Positions 51,142-60,353 of a stretch of 64,000 bases of DNA are shown piece by piece. How positions within the stretch are numbered: the first letter of the stretch is position 1; the number at the start of each line of letters is the position of its first letter. Location: contig NZ_JABSNP010000019.1 of the NCBI RefSeq assembly GCF_013294115.1, forward strand, positions 1 through 64,000, written 5' to 3'. The translations under genes were made by a program, and so were the position numbers. This DNA comes from Hymenobacter caeli (GTDB lineage Bacteria; Bacteroidota; Bacteroidia; Cytophagales; Hymenobacteraceae). The notes below the pieces were generated by a model. That model searched no databases, was not told where the DNA came from, and saw only the letters and a list, made by a program, of their open reading frames with translations.

Positions 51142-54100
51142 CTACGGGGCCCCGGGGCCGGGCGCGGCGCGGCACAGCTCCACCAGCAGCTGGTAGAGGG
51201 CGGCTTCCTCGTAGGGCTTGGTAAGGCAGGCGTTCATGCCGGCGGCCAGGTAGCCGGCGCGGTCGCTGTCGAAGGCGTTGGCCGTGAGGGCGATGATGGG
51301 CACGGCGGCGCGGGCCGGGTCGGGGTGCTGGCGGATGGCGGCGGTGACGGCCACCCCGCTCAGGCCCGGCATGCGGATGTCGAGCAGGGCCGCCTCGAAG
51401 GGCTGGGTGCGCAGGTAGTCCAGCGCGTCGAGGCCGTTGGCCACGGCCTGCACCTGCACGCCCCAGCGCTCCAGTATCACCACGGCGATGAACTGGTTGA
51501 CGGGGTTGTCTTCGGCCAGCAGCACGCGCAGGCCTTGTAGTCCGTCGTAGGCCGGGGCGGCGGGCGGCGGGGCCTGGGCCACGGGCGGGGCCGGGCGGGG
51601 CAACGTGAGCTGAAACGCGAAGGTGGTGCCGTGGCCCGGCGCACTGCTCAAACGCAGGGTGCCGCCCATTTGCGCCACCAGCTGCTCGCTGATGGCCAGC
51701 CCCAGCCCCGTGCCCCCGAAGTGCTGGCCGGTGTCGGCGCTGGCCTGGGCAAAGGCCTCGAAGATGTGGTCCTGCTGCTCGGGGGCGATGCCGATGCCGG
51801 TGTCTTCCACCCAGAAGCGCACCGTGAGGGCCCCGGGCGCGTCGCGCACCACGTCGGCCCCGAGCTTCACGTGCCCCCGCGCGGTGAACTTGATGGCGTT
51901 GCCGAGCAGGTTGAGCAGCACTTGGTGCAGGCGGTAGGCGTCGCCGAGCACGCGCGGGGCCAGGCCCGGGGGCCACACGCCCACCGTCAACTCCAACCCC
52001 TTGGCTTCGGCCAGGGCGGCCACCGTCTGGCCGGCGCCGTGCAGCACCACGGCCAGGTCGAAGGGGGCGTGGTCGAGCTGCAGGTGCTGGCCCGTGATTT
52101 TGGCCATGTCCAGCACGTCGTTGAGCAAGGCCAGCAGGTGGCGGCCCGCGTGCTGCATGGTGTGCAGGTACTCGGCCTGCGGCGCGGTGAGGGGCGTTTT
52201 TTGCAGCAAAGTGGCCATGCCCAGCACCCCGTTCAGCGGGGTGCGGATTTCGTGGCTCATGCGGGCCAGGAAAGCTTCTTTGGCGCGGGCGTTGTCCTCG
52301 GCTTCCTGCTTGGCCTGTTGCAGGGCCCGCCGGGCCAGCACGCCCGCCGTCACGTCGTAGCCCGAGGCCACCACGTAGGGCGGCTGGCCGGGCTCGGCCA
52401 CGCGGTGGGCGTAGTAGTTCAGGTAGCGCCGCTCGCCGGTGGCGATCAAAATCGTCATCACCTGGGGGGTGGGCGACGCGGGGGCCGGGCTTTCGAGGTA
52501 TTCCCGCAGCGCGGTGCGGTGTTCGGGCGGCAGGGCTTCGTGCAGGAAATGCCCCACCAGCTGCGTCGCCGGCCGGCCCAGCAGCTGCTCAATGGCCGGG
52601 TTCACCGTGAGCAGCCGGCCCCGCGCATCGAGCGTGCAAATGAGGGCCTGGGAGTAGTGCACCAGGTCGTGGTACTGCTTCTCGCGCTGCTCCAGGGCCT
52701 GCCGGGCCTGCTTCACCGCCGTCACGTCGGTGCTCACCGCGAGGACGCCCAGCTGGCCGTTGGCCAGCCGCATGGGGCGCTTGTGTATCTGGTAATATAC
52801 TTTTTCGCCGGTGCTGAGGGTGAACGGCAGCTCCTGCGTGAGGGGCTGTTGGGTGGCCCGCACCAGCTCGCTCAGGGCCCGGACCTGCCGTACTTCGTCC
52901 AGCACGGCGGCGCTCTTGCCGGCGGCGGGCTGCGCGTGCGCGCTTTGCGTGGCGGCGGCGGCGTAAGCCGCGTTTGAAAACAATATCCGGCCGTCGGGGC
53001 CCACGATGTAGAGCGCGTCCGGCAGGGCATCCACCACCCGGCGCACGAAGGCTTGCTGCTCCTGGAGCAGGGCCTGGGCCTGGCGCTGGCGCTCTTCGGC
53101 CTCGTACCGCGCCGTGATGTCGATGCCCGAGCCCACGACCAGCCGCAGCCGGCCGTCGGCCGCAAAGACGGGCCGCAGGCTCTGCAGTATCAGCTGCGGG
53201 CCGGGGCGTAGCTCTTCCCAGCTCACGTCCTGCCGCGTGCGCATGGCCTGGGCGAAGTAGTGCAGCCGCTGCTCGGCCAGCCCCGCCGGCCGGCCGGCGG
53301 GGCTGGCCTGGTAGTCGGCCTGGCTCTGGCCAATCATTTGCTGGCGCGCTTCGGGGTCGGGCTCCGCCGCGGGGTTGACAAACAAATAGCGGAACTGGGC
53401 GTCGAACACGGCCACGTTGACCGGGAGTAGGTTCAGGGCGGATTCGTAGAATTCCCGCTGCTCGGCCACCTGCGCTTCGGCCAGCTTGCGCTCCGTAATG
53501 TCCACCCCCGTGGCGATGACCCACCGCGTGCCCGTGGGGCCCGGCACGGGCTGGTAGCTCACCAGCAGGTACTCCACCCCCGCGCAGTTCGCGCGCTGCT
53601 CGTCCCAGCTCACGGCCCGCTGCCCGCGCAGGGCCTCGGCAAAGGCGGCTTCCCGCTGCCGGGCCACGGCCGCGGGGCGCTGCCGGCGCTGGCAGGCCTC
53701 CGTGCTGGTTTTGCCCAGCATCCAGGCGCGGGTCACGGGGTCGGGCTCCATCACGGGGTTGACGAACAGGTAGCGGTGCTGGGCATCGAACACGGCCACC
53801 GCCACGGGCACCTGTTCCAATATGCTCTCGTAAAAGGTGCGCTGCTGGGCCAGTTGCTGGGCCACTTGCCGCTGCGCCGTCATATCGGTCAGGTACAGCG
53901 TGACGTGGTCGCGGCCGGGCACGGCCATGGCGGTGAACAGGTAGTGCTGCCCGGCCACGGTCAGTTCCTGGCGGTGCGGCACGGGCGCGCCCAGGGCGGC
54001 GTGCACCAGCGCGAGCATCCGCTCGTACAGGTCGCCCAGCGCATCGGTGGCCAGGGCCTGCAGCAGGGCGGCGGCGGCGGGGTTGGTGTACACCACTTCC

Positions 54101-54702
54101 CCCGTGGCGGCCACCCGCAAAACGGGGTTGGGGTTGTGCTGCGGAAAGTAGGCCAGCGTGCGCAGCTGCACGTCGCGCCGGTGGCGCTCGGTCACGTCGC
54201 GGTAGCAAATCAAGCGGCCGGCCCGCGCCTGGTCCAGCACCAGGTAATCAAGCTCAATGATGCGGCCGTCGGCGAGCACGAATTCTTCTTGCTGCACCGT
54301 TTGCCCAGCCTTGTGCAGCGCCCAGGCCCGCGCCGTGAAGGCCGCCGGGTCCTGAAAGGCGGCGTCGATGGCCACGGCCGCCGGGGGAATGCACGGGTCC
54401 CCGGGCCCCGGGTTGGCCACGGGCACCAGGCCGAACAGCTCCCAGAAATGCTGGTTGACGAACTGAATCTGGCCTTTGTGGTCGACCAGCACCAGGCCCA
54501 CGTGCAGGCGCTGCACCAGCGCCACCAGCTGGGCGTGGTGGCGCTGGGCAGTGCCGGCGGCGGCCACCAGCTCGCCCTCGAGGGCAGCCACGCGGGCCTG
54601 GGCCTGGGCCAGCGCGGCCTCGGCTTTTTCGGCGCGCACCCGGGCGGCCGCTAGTTGCGCGGCGAAGTCGGCGGCGGCGGAGATGGAAGGGGCAGTAGGC
54701 AT
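51142..54702 (-). CDS. Hybrid sensor histidine kinase with six PAS domains
   Basis: A ~1186-residue cytoplasmic hybrid kinase. After a coiled coil (residues ~12-60) come six PAS-like domains, recognisable by LVLVDHKGQIQFVNQHFWELFG, the third and fourth (VAVFDAQHRYLFVNP and VAVFDAQFRYLFVNP) being near duplicates, then LYIVGPDGRILFSNAAY and ICTLDARGRLLTVNP. The kinase core has the H-box MSHEIRTPLNG (His near 815), the ATP-binding GTGLGLAISEQL, and a C-terminal receiver with LLDIRMPG (Asp near 1107) and LTKPYEE. There are no membrane segments, so the signal is sensed inside the cell. ATG 54702 precedes the coiled coil. Confidence 0.92.
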   Translation of the reverse strand: MPTAPSISAAADFAAQLAAARVRAEKAEAALAQAQARVAALEGELVAAAGTAQRHHAQLVALVQRLHVGLVLVDHKGQIQFVNQHFWELFGLVPVANPGPGDPCIPPAAVAIDAAFQDPAAFTARAWALHKAGQTVQQEEFVLADGRIIELDYLVLDQARAGRLICYRDVTERHRRDVQLRTLAYFPQHNPNPVLRVAATGEVVYTNPAAAALLQALATDALGDLYERMLALVHAALGAPVPHRQELTVAGQHYLFTAMAVPGRDHVTLYLTDMTAQRQVAQQLAQQRTFYESILEQVPVAVAVFDAQHRYLFVNPVMEPDPVTRAWMLGKTSTEACQRRQRPAAVARQREAAFAEALRGQRAVSWDEQRANCAGVEYLLVSYQPVPGPTGTRWVIATGVDITERKLAEAQVAEQREFYESALNLLPVNVAVFDAQFRYLFVNPAAEPDPEARQQMIGQSQADYQASPAGRPAGLAEQRLHYFAQAMRTRQDVSWEELRPGPQLILQSLRPVFAADGRLRLVVGSGIDITARYEAEERQRQAQALLQEQQAFVRRVVDALPDALYIVGPDGRILFSNAAYAAAATQSAHAQPAAGKSAAVLDEVRQVRALSELVRATQQPLTQELPFTLSTGEKVYYQIHKRPMRLANGQLGVLAVSTDVTAVKQARQALEQREKQYHDLVHYSQALICTLDARGRLLTVNPAIEQLLGRPATQLVGHFLHEALPPEHRTALREYLESPAPASPTPQVMTILIATGERRYLNYYAHRVAEPGQPPYVVASGYDVTAGVLARRALQQAKQEAEDNARAKEAFLARMSHEIRTPLNGVLGMATLLQKTPLTAPQAEYLHTMQHAGRHLLALLNDVLDMAKITGQHLQLDHAPFDLAVVLHGAGQTVAALAEAKGLELTVGVWPPGLAPRVLGDAYRLHQVLLNLLGNAIKFTARGHVKLGADVVRDAPGALTVRFWVEDTGIGIAPEQQDHIFEAFAQASADTGQHFGGTGLGLAISEQLVAQMGGTLRLSSAPGHGTTFAFQLTLPRPAPPVAQAPPPAAPAYDGLQGLRVLLAEDNPVNQFIAVVILERWGVQVQAVANGLDALDYLRTQPFEAALLDIRMPGLSGVAVTAAIRQHPDPARAAVPIIALTANAFDSDRAGYLAAGMNACLTKPYEEAALYQLLVELCRAAPGPGAP

Positions 54703-54888
54703 GGCCAAGGCAACTATAGGCAAAACGTTTGGCAAAAACAAGAGTCTGCCTCTAAGGGACTGGGCCAGTTGAGCCAATAATAATATACAGCAGATTGGGA
54801 ATATTCAGTGAAGTTTGGCAGGGTATGCAGCCTGATCCAGCCAAGAATATGCCGAAAAGCGGGAACACACTACGCCCGCCCCCGGCGC

Positions 54889-56955
54889 TTACCCCTGGGC
54901 CCGCAGCTTCACCATCGTCAGAATCGTGGCCACGGCCACGGTTTCGCCGGTTTCGTCGGTCACGTCCACCAGCCAGCGCACGATGCCTTTGGCAATGTCC
55001 TGGTCGTCGCGCCGGTCCTGGGCGGTTTTTTCCTTCACCGTGAGCTGCACGCCGATGGTCATGCCCGGGTACACGGGCTTGGTGAAGCGGCACTCGTCGA
55101 GGCCGTAGTTGAGTAGCACGGGGCCCTTGCGCGGGTCCACGAACATGCCGGCGGCCTTGCTGAGGACGTAGTAGCCGTGGGCCACGCGCCCGGTGAAGGG
55201 CGTGCCTGCGAGCGACGTGGCGTCCACGTGGGCGTAGAAATTATCGCCCGACACCTGGGCGAAATTCGTAATGTCGGCCTCCGTCACGGTGTGGCGGTGG
55301 GTGGTGTAGGTCTGCCCGATTTCCAACTCCTCGAAGTAGTGCTGAAAGGGGTGCTTGTCCTTCTCGATTTTGCGGGCCCCTACCTGGTACACCTGCGTGA
55401 TGGCGGTGAGCATGCTCGGCGAGCCCTGCAAAGCCACGCGCTGCATAAAGTGCTCCACGCCGCGGATGCCGCCCATTTCCTGGCCGCCGCCGGCCCGCCC
55501 GGGGCCCCCGTGGATGAGCTGCGGCAGCGGGGCCCCGTGGCCGGTGCTCTCCTTGGCCATCTCGTCGTTGAGGACCAGAATGCGGCCGTGGTGGGTGGCC
55601 GCGCCCAGCACAAATTCGGTGGCCACGCCGGCGTCGGCGGTGGCCAGCGAGCACACCAGCGAGCCTTTGCCGAGGTTGGCCAGCTGCACGGCCTCGCCCA
55701 AGTCGTGGTAGGGCATGAGCGTCACCACTGGCCCGAAGGCTTCGATTTCGTGGCTGGCGAGGTGGCGAAACGGCTCGTCGTTGCGCAGCACGATGGGCGA
55801 GGCAAACGCGCCCTTGCCGGTGTGGGCCCCCAGGTCCTGGCCCCGGATCTCCACGTCGTCCAGGGTGCCGTACACGATGGGCGAGTGGCGGGCTAGCTCC
55901 CGCACCCGGGCGCGGAACTGCGCGGCCTGGGCGCGGCCGGCCAGGGCCCCCATGCGCACGCCCTCGGCCCGCGGGTGGCCGATGGTGGTCTGGGCCAGGG
56001 CCTTGCCCAGGGCAATCTGCACGTCCTCCAGCAGCGCGGCGGGCACAATGGCGCGGCGGATGGCGGTGCACTTCTGCCCGCACTTGCCCGTCATTTCCTT
56101 GCGCACTTCCTTGATGAACAGGTCGAACTCCGCGGTGCCCGGCTTCGCGTCGGGCCCCAGCACGGCGGCGTTCAGCGAGTCGGCCTCCATCGTAAAGGGC
56201 ACGGCTTCCTCGATGATGCGCGGGTGGGCCCGCAGCAGCCGGCCGGTGGCGGCCGAGCCGGTGAAGGTCACCACGTCCTGGTAGGTGAGGTGGTCGAGAA
56301 TGCCCTGGCCCGAGCCCGAGACGAGTTGCAGGGCCCCGGCGGGCAGGATGCCGGAGGCCACGATTTCGCGCACCACGGCCTCGGTGAGGTAGGCCGTGGG
56401 CACGGCGGGCTTCACCACGGCGGGCATGCCGGCCAGCAGGTTCACGGCAATTTTCTCCAGCATGCCCCAAATGGGGAAGTTGTAGGCGTTGATGTGCACG
56501 GCCACGCCCTCCTTGGGCACCAGCAGGTGCTGGGCCACGAAGGTGCCGCCCTTACTCAGGCCCACCGGTTCGCCCTCCACGTAAAACGGCTTATCCGGAA
56601 ATTTGCGCCGCAGCGAGGCGTTGGCAAACAGGTTGCCGATGCCGCCCTCAATGTCCACCCACGAGTCGGCCCGGGTGGCCCCCGAACGGTAGCTCAGCTC
56701 GTAAAACTGCTCTTTCCGCTCCTGCAAATAAAAAGCCAGCGCCTTCAGCATCCGCCCCCGCTCGTGAAACGTCATGCGGCGCAGCGCCGGGTTGCCCACG
56801 CGGCGGCCATAGGCCAAAACCGCTTCGTAGTCCACGCCTTCGGTATTGGCCAGGGCGATGAGTTCGCCGGTGCTGGCATCGAGCAATTCTTGCTGGGGGC
56901 CCCCGCCGGGCAGCCAGCGGCCGAGGGTGTAGTTTTCGAGGAGTTGGGTGGGCAT
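54889..56955 (-). CDS. paaZ: Bifunctional oxepin-CoA hydrolase / 3-oxo-5,6-dehydrosuberyl-CoA semialdehyde dehydrogenase
   Basis: A 688-residue two-domain enzyme that opens the oxepin-CoA ring and oxidises the resulting aldehyde in phenylacetate degradation. Residues 1-520 are an aldehyde dehydrogenase with general base Glu257 (TMEADS) and catalytic Cys296 (GQKCT), the positions of E. coli PaaZ Glu256 and Cys295. Residues ~545-688 are a MaoC-type (R)-hydratase (TEADITNFAQVSGD, HGYYVLSKAAGMF). It is the last gene of the paa cluster in the direction of transcription, 255 bases after paaI with a family A repeat between. The ATG at 56955 fits the family start. Confidence 0.96.
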   Translation of the reverse strand: MPTQLLENYTLGRWLPGGGPQQELLDASTGELIALANTEGVDYEAVLAYGRRVGNPALRRMTFHERGRMLKALAFYLQERKEQFYELSYRSGATRADSWVDIEGGIGNLFANASLRRKFPDKPFYVEGEPVGLSKGGTFVAQHLLVPKEGVAVHINAYNFPIWGMLEKIAVNLLAGMPAVVKPAVPTAYLTEAVVREIVASGILPAGALQLVSGSGQGILDHLTYQDVVTFTGSAATGRLLRAHPRIIEEAVPFTMEADSLNAAVLGPDAKPGTAEFDLFIKEVRKEMTGKCGQKCTAIRRAIVPAALLEDVQIALGKALAQTTIGHPRAEGVRMGALAGRAQAAQFRARVRELARHSPIVYGTLDDVEIRGQDLGAHTGKGAFASPIVLRNDEPFRHLASHEIEAFGPVVTLMPYHDLGEAVQLANLGKGSLVCSLATADAGVATEFVLGAATHHGRILVLNDEMAKESTGHGAPLPQLIHGGPGRAGGGQEMGGIRGVEHFMQRVALQGSPSMLTAITQVYQVGARKIEKDKHPFQHYFEELEIGQTYTTHRHTVTEADITNFAQVSGDNFYAHVDATSLAGTPFTGRVAHGYYVLSKAAGMFVDPRKGPVLLNYGLDECRFTKPVYPGMTIGVQLTVKEKTAQDRRDDQDIAKGIVRWLVDVTDETGETVAVATILTMVKLRAQG

Positions 56956-57082
56956 GGGGAAGGATTGAAATGGTGGGCTGGGGCGGTTCGTTAATTGGTG
57001 CGGGCAGGGGCTTGCCCCGTCCCTCATTCACGAATAACAGGGCAAGGCGCGGCGGCTTAGAAACCGCTCTAGTCATTTAGTC

Positions 57083-57178
57083 CGTCCTGCCGAGCGCAGC
57101 CGAGGCATCTCGCGTGCTTCGTTGCAACGACTAGATTGCTGCTGCACGCGAGATGCCTCGGCTGCGCTCGGCATGACG
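57083..57178. repeat. REP-like inverted repeat, family A, copy 3
   Basis: 35-base arms 57083-57117 and 57144-57178 (one mismatch) share CCGAGGCATCTCGCG and GCATGACG with the copy at 60668-60767; the loop differs. It separates paaI from paaZ. Confidence 0.85.
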
Positions 57179-57210
57179 GGCCGAATTGCAGAACAACCAG
57201 GTAACACCAT

Positions 57211-57654
57211 CTACAGCGGTATTTCCTGGCTGGTGCGGTAGGCCGTGCCTTTGAACAGGGCCAGCACCGCGCCGTGCTGGTTGCTGACGCGCACCTGGTA
57301 CACGCCGATTTTGTGCTTCAGGCTTTCCTCGCGGGCTTCCACGGTGAGGCGGTCGCCGGGGCGGCCGGCTTCGAGGTAGTCTATCGTGGCGCTCAGGCCC
57401 ACGGCTTGGCGGCCGTGGGTGTTGCAGGCCAGGCCAAAGGCGGTGTCGGCGGCCGCGAACGTAACGCCGCCGTGCAGGGCCCCGAAGCCGTTGAGCATCT
57501 CGGGGCGCACGGCCAGCGTGAGGCGGGCGTAGCCGGGGCCCACCTCGGCCACTTCCACCCCCAGCCAGCGGCTGAAGGCGTCGTGGGCCAGCAGCAGGTT
57601 TTTCACGGTTTCGGCCGTGGCCGTGGCCGCGTCAGGCCTGGGCAACTCGCTCAT
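57211..57654 (-). CDS. paaI: Hydroxyphenylacetyl-CoA thioesterase PaaI
   Basis: A 147-residue hot-dog thioesterase. NGFGALHGGVTFAAADTAFGLACN carries the catalytic region with HGG and the downstream Asp; LSATIDYLEAGRPGDRL is the second conserved strand. PaaI hydrolyses ring-hydroxylated phenylacetyl-CoA and frees CoA when the pathway stalls. The start overlaps the paaH stop by 23 bases, so the two are coupled. Confidence 0.9.
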   Translation of the reverse strand: MSELPRPDAATATAETVKNLLLAHDAFSRWLGVEVAEVGPGYARLTLAVRPEMLNGFGALHGGVTFAAADTAFGLACNTHGRQAVGLSATIDYLEAGRPGDRLTVEAREESLKHKIGVYQVRVSNQHGAVLALFKGTAYRTSQEIPL

Positions 57655-58822
57655 GCGGAATGAATAACTGGTTGGTGCGGGCCAGCTTGCGCAGCAGCGG
57701 GCTGGCCCGGTAGCGGTCCTCGTGGTACTCGTCGTAGAGGGCGTCGAGCCAGGCCAGCACGCGGGGCGGGCCCAGGGCGTCGGCCCAGGCCAGCAGGCCG
57801 TGGGGGTAGTTCACACCCTGGGTCATGGCCAGTTCCAGGTCGGCCCGCGACGCCACGCCCAGGGCCAGGGCCTCGGCCGCCTCGTTGATGAGCATGGCCA
57901 GCACCCGGTACAGGATGAGGTGGCCCAGAGCCTCGTCCTGGCGGGGGGCGGGCACCTGGGCCCCCGCGGCGTAATTATAAAAGCCGCGCCCCGATTTCCG
58001 GCCCAGGTAGCCGGCTTCAAGTAGGCGCTTCTGGGCGATGGACGGCCGGTAGCGCGGGTCGAAATAGAAGCCGGCGAACACCGCTTCCGTGACGCGGTAG
58101 TTCACGTCGTGGCCGATGAAGTCCATCAGCGCGAAGGGGCCCATACGGAAGCCGCCGAGCTTGGTCAGGGCCCAGTCTATGGTGGGCGCGTCGGCCAGGC
58201 CTTCTTCCATAATGCGCAGCGCCTCGCCGTAGAAGGGCCGCGCCACGCGGTTCACGATGAAGCCGGGCGTGTCTTGCGCCACCACGGGCTGCTTGCCCCA
58301 GCGCGTCACCAGGGCCCGCAGCTCGTCGGCCAGGCCGGCCCGGGTTTGCACCGCCGGAATAATCTCGACCAGCCGCATGAGCGGCGCGGGGTTGAAGAAA
58401 TGGAGGCCGACGAAGCGCTCGGGCCGCTGGCACGCCGCCGCGATGGCCGCCAGCGAGAGCGACGACGTGTTGCTGGCCAGGATGCACTCGGGAGCCACCA
58501 CCGGCTCCACCTCGCGGAACAGCTGCTGCTTCACGGCCAGGTCTTCGGCCACGGCTTCGATGACCAGCTCGCAGTCGGCGAAGTCGGGCAGGTACGTGGT
58601 GGGGCCCAGGCGGGCGGCGGCCAGGCCGGCGGCGTCGGGCGTGAGCTGGCCTTTTTCCACCAGCCGGCGCAGGTTGGCTTCGATGCCGGCCACCGCTTTT
58701 TCGAGGGCCCCGGCGTGCTGGTCGAGCAGCCGGACGGGGTGGCCCGCCACGGCCAGTACCTGGGCAATGCCCGCGCCCATGGCCCCGCTGCCGATGATTC
58801 CGATGGTCATGTGGTCATTCAT
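57632..58822 (-). CDS. paaH: 3-hydroxyacyl-CoA dehydrogenase PaaH
   Basis: A ~396-residue NAD-dependent dehydrogenase for the beta-oxidation part of phenylacetate breakdown. The Rossmann motif GIIGSGAMGAGIAQVLA is near residues 8-24; HFFNPAPLMRLVEII carries the catalytic His-Glu pair partner; NRVARPFYGEALRI and the C-terminal helical repeat (GRKSGRGFYNY) follow. The length allows a second C-terminal helical domain, as in PaaH. The start may be ATG 58822 or ATG 58810; relatives begin close to the Rossmann strand. Confidence 0.9.
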   Translation of the reverse strand: MNDHMTIGIIGSGAMGAGIAQVLAVAGHPVRLLDQHAGALEKAVAGIEANLRRLVEKGQLTPDAAGLAAARLGPTTYLPDFADCELVIEAVAEDLAVKQQLFREVEPVVAPECILASNTSSLSLAAIAAACQRPERFVGLHFFNPAPLMRLVEIIPAVQTRAGLADELRALVTRWGKQPVVAQDTPGFIVNRVARPFYGEALRIMEEGLADAPTIDWALTKLGGFRMGPFALMDFIGHDVNYRVTEAVFAGFYFDPRYRPSIAQKRLLEAGYLGRKSGRGFYNYAAGAQVPAPRQDEALGHLILYRVLAMLINEAAEALALGVASRADLELAMTQGVNYPHGLLAWADALGPPRVLAWLDALYDEYHEDRYRASPLLRKLARTNQLFIPHERVAQA

Positions 58823-58933
58823 TATTGAGCAATTAGCAGGCAATAGTTAACAGGGCCCATTTTTTACAATTACTGGCGCTGGCGAAGGCGGCCCGGCAAG
58901 TTGTTAAATGTTACCTAATAAATACCAATTGAC

Positions 58934-59470
58934 TCAGTGGCACTTGAAATAATCGAACGGCTCGCGGCAGTCCTGGCACTGGTAGAGGGCCTTGCAGGCC
59001 GTGGAGCCGAACTGGTTGACAAGCTGCGTGTGGGCCGAGCCGCACAGCGGGCAGGCCACGGCCGTGGCTTTGCCGAACAAGTTGAGCACGTGGCCGGTCG
59101 CGGTGCCGTCCACGGGCGGGGCGATGCCGTAGGCGGTGAGCTTGGCGCGGCCGGCGGCGCTCATCCAGTCCGTCGTCCAGGCCGGGCTGAGCTGGTTGTG
59201 GACGGTGAGCTGGGTGATGCCCTCGGCCAGCAGGCGCAGGCGGATGTCGGTGGCGATGGTGTTCATGGCCGGGCAGCCCGAGTAGGTGGGCGTGATGGTC
59301 ACCGTCACCTGTTCGCCCTCGACCTTCACCGTCCGCACAATGCCCAGGTCGAGGATGCTGAGCACGGGCACTTCGGGGTCCGTTACCTCCTCCAGCAGCT
59401 GCCATATTTTAGCTGTCAGCTCACAGCTGTTAGCTGTTAGCTCTTGGCTACTGGCTGTCGGATTGATCAT
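58934..59470 (-). CDS. paaD: 1,2-phenylacetyl-CoA epoxidase subunit PaaD
   Basis: A 178-residue protein with an N-terminal MIP18/DUF59 domain (VTDPEVPVLSILDLGIVRTV, TYSGCPAMNTIATDI) and a C-terminal zinc-ribbon-like region with four Cys (CPLCGS, then YQCQDC), the PaaD layout. It is needed for maturation of the PaaABCE epoxidase, probably in iron-sulfur assembly. Residues ~5-20 (SSQELTANSCELTAK) are encoded by GCTGTTAGCT repeat words, an unusual N-terminal extension. Any other start would cut into the domain. Confidence 0.93.
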   Translation of the reverse strand: MINPTASSQELTANSCELTAKIWQLLEEVTDPEVPVLSILDLGIVRTVKVEGEQVTVTITPTYSGCPAMNTIATDIRLRLLAEGITQLTVHNQLSPAWTTDWMSAAGRAKLTAYGIAPPVDGTATGHVLNLFGKATAVACPLCGSAHTQLVNQFGSTACKALYQCQDCREPFDYFKCH

Positions 59471-59520
59471 GGTCGAAGCTTTGATAAAAAGCTAACAGCT
59501 AATAGCTATGAGCTAACAGC
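59395..59520. repeat. Inverted array of GCTGTTAGCT words overlapping paaD
   Basis: TTAGCTGTCAGCTCACAGCTGTTAGCTGTTAGCT-type words (59407-59455) face AGCTAACAGCTAATAGCTATGAGCTAACAGC (59490-59520). The left part lies inside the first codons of paaD and the rest in the 59-base spacer to paaC. Similar words occur at 31500-31530 and 40076-40170. Confidence 0.8.
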
Positions 59521-59529
59521 TTAAAATAC

Positions 59530-60342
59530 TTACCACGTCAGGCCGGGGTAGGTACGCTGCATGTATTGCAGCTCGGCGAGCAGGTAGCCCAGGTGCTCGG
59601 AGTGCTGGCCGGCCTTGCCGCCTTTTTGGGCGAAGGGCGCGATTTGGGGCGCGGGCACGGTGGCTTCGGCCAGCACGCGGGCGGTGTGGGCGTCCATGGC
59701 CGGCTTCATGCCCCTGTAGTCGGGCACGAGGCCGAGGTCTTGCAGGGCGGCTTCGGTGGCGGTGGGCATGGTCAGCTCGGCGGCGTAGCGCCAGAGGGTA
59801 GCCAGGGCCTTGTCTAGCCGCTGGCGGCTTTCGGCGGTGCCGTCGCCGAGGCGAATTATCCACTCCGAACTCCACTTTAAATGGTAGGCCGCCTCCTTCA
59901 CCGACTTCTCGGCGATGGCGGCCAGGGGCGCGTCGGGGCTGGTTTTCAGCGCCAGTAGCAAGTGGTAGTGGAAGTTGTCGAACAGGAACTGGCGCACCAC
60001 GGTGTGGGCGAAGTCGCCGTTGGGCTGCTCCACCAGTAAGGGGTTGCGGTAGGCGGTGGCGGGGCGCAGGTAGGCGAGGTCGTCCTCGGTGCGGCCCTGG
60101 CCCTCCAGCTCGGCGGCGTATTGGTAGAGGCTGCGGGTTTCGCCCAGCAGGTCTAAGGCGATGTTGGCCATCGCCAAGTCCTGCTCCAGCACGGGCCCGT
60201 GGCCGCACCACTCGCTTAGGCGGTGGCCCAGCACGAGGCTGGTATCGGCCAGTTGCAGCACGAACTCAAACAGCTGCTGCCGCACGGTGGGCGCGTGGGC
60301 AATGGCGGCGGGAGCGGGTTGTAAATCAGCGGGGTGGTCCAT
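59530..60342 (-). CDS. paaC: 1,2-phenylacetyl-CoA epoxidase subunit PaaC
   Basis: A 270-residue ferritin-like subunit without its own di-iron centre that forms the structural heterodimer with PaaA. The segments LGHRLSEWCGHGPVLEQDLAMANIALDLLGE and EAAYHLKWSSEWIIRLGDGT are highly characteristic. It lies 11 bases after paaB and precedes paaD. ATG 60342 (MDHPAD) is preferred over an upstream TTG. Confidence 0.95.
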   Translation of the reverse strand: MDHPADLQPAPAAIAHAPTVRQQLFEFVLQLADTSLVLGHRLSEWCGHGPVLEQDLAMANIALDLLGETRSLYQYAAELEGQGRTEDDLAYLRPATAYRNPLLVEQPNGDFAHTVVRQFLFDNFHYHLLLALKTSPDAPLAAIAEKSVKEAAYHLKWSSEWIIRLGDGTAESRQRLDKALATLWRYAAELTMPTATEAALQDLGLVPDYRGMKPAMDAHTARVLAEATVPAPQIAPFAQKGGKAGQHSEHLGYLLAELQYMQRTYPGLTW

Positions 60343-60353
60343 AACCGTCAACT

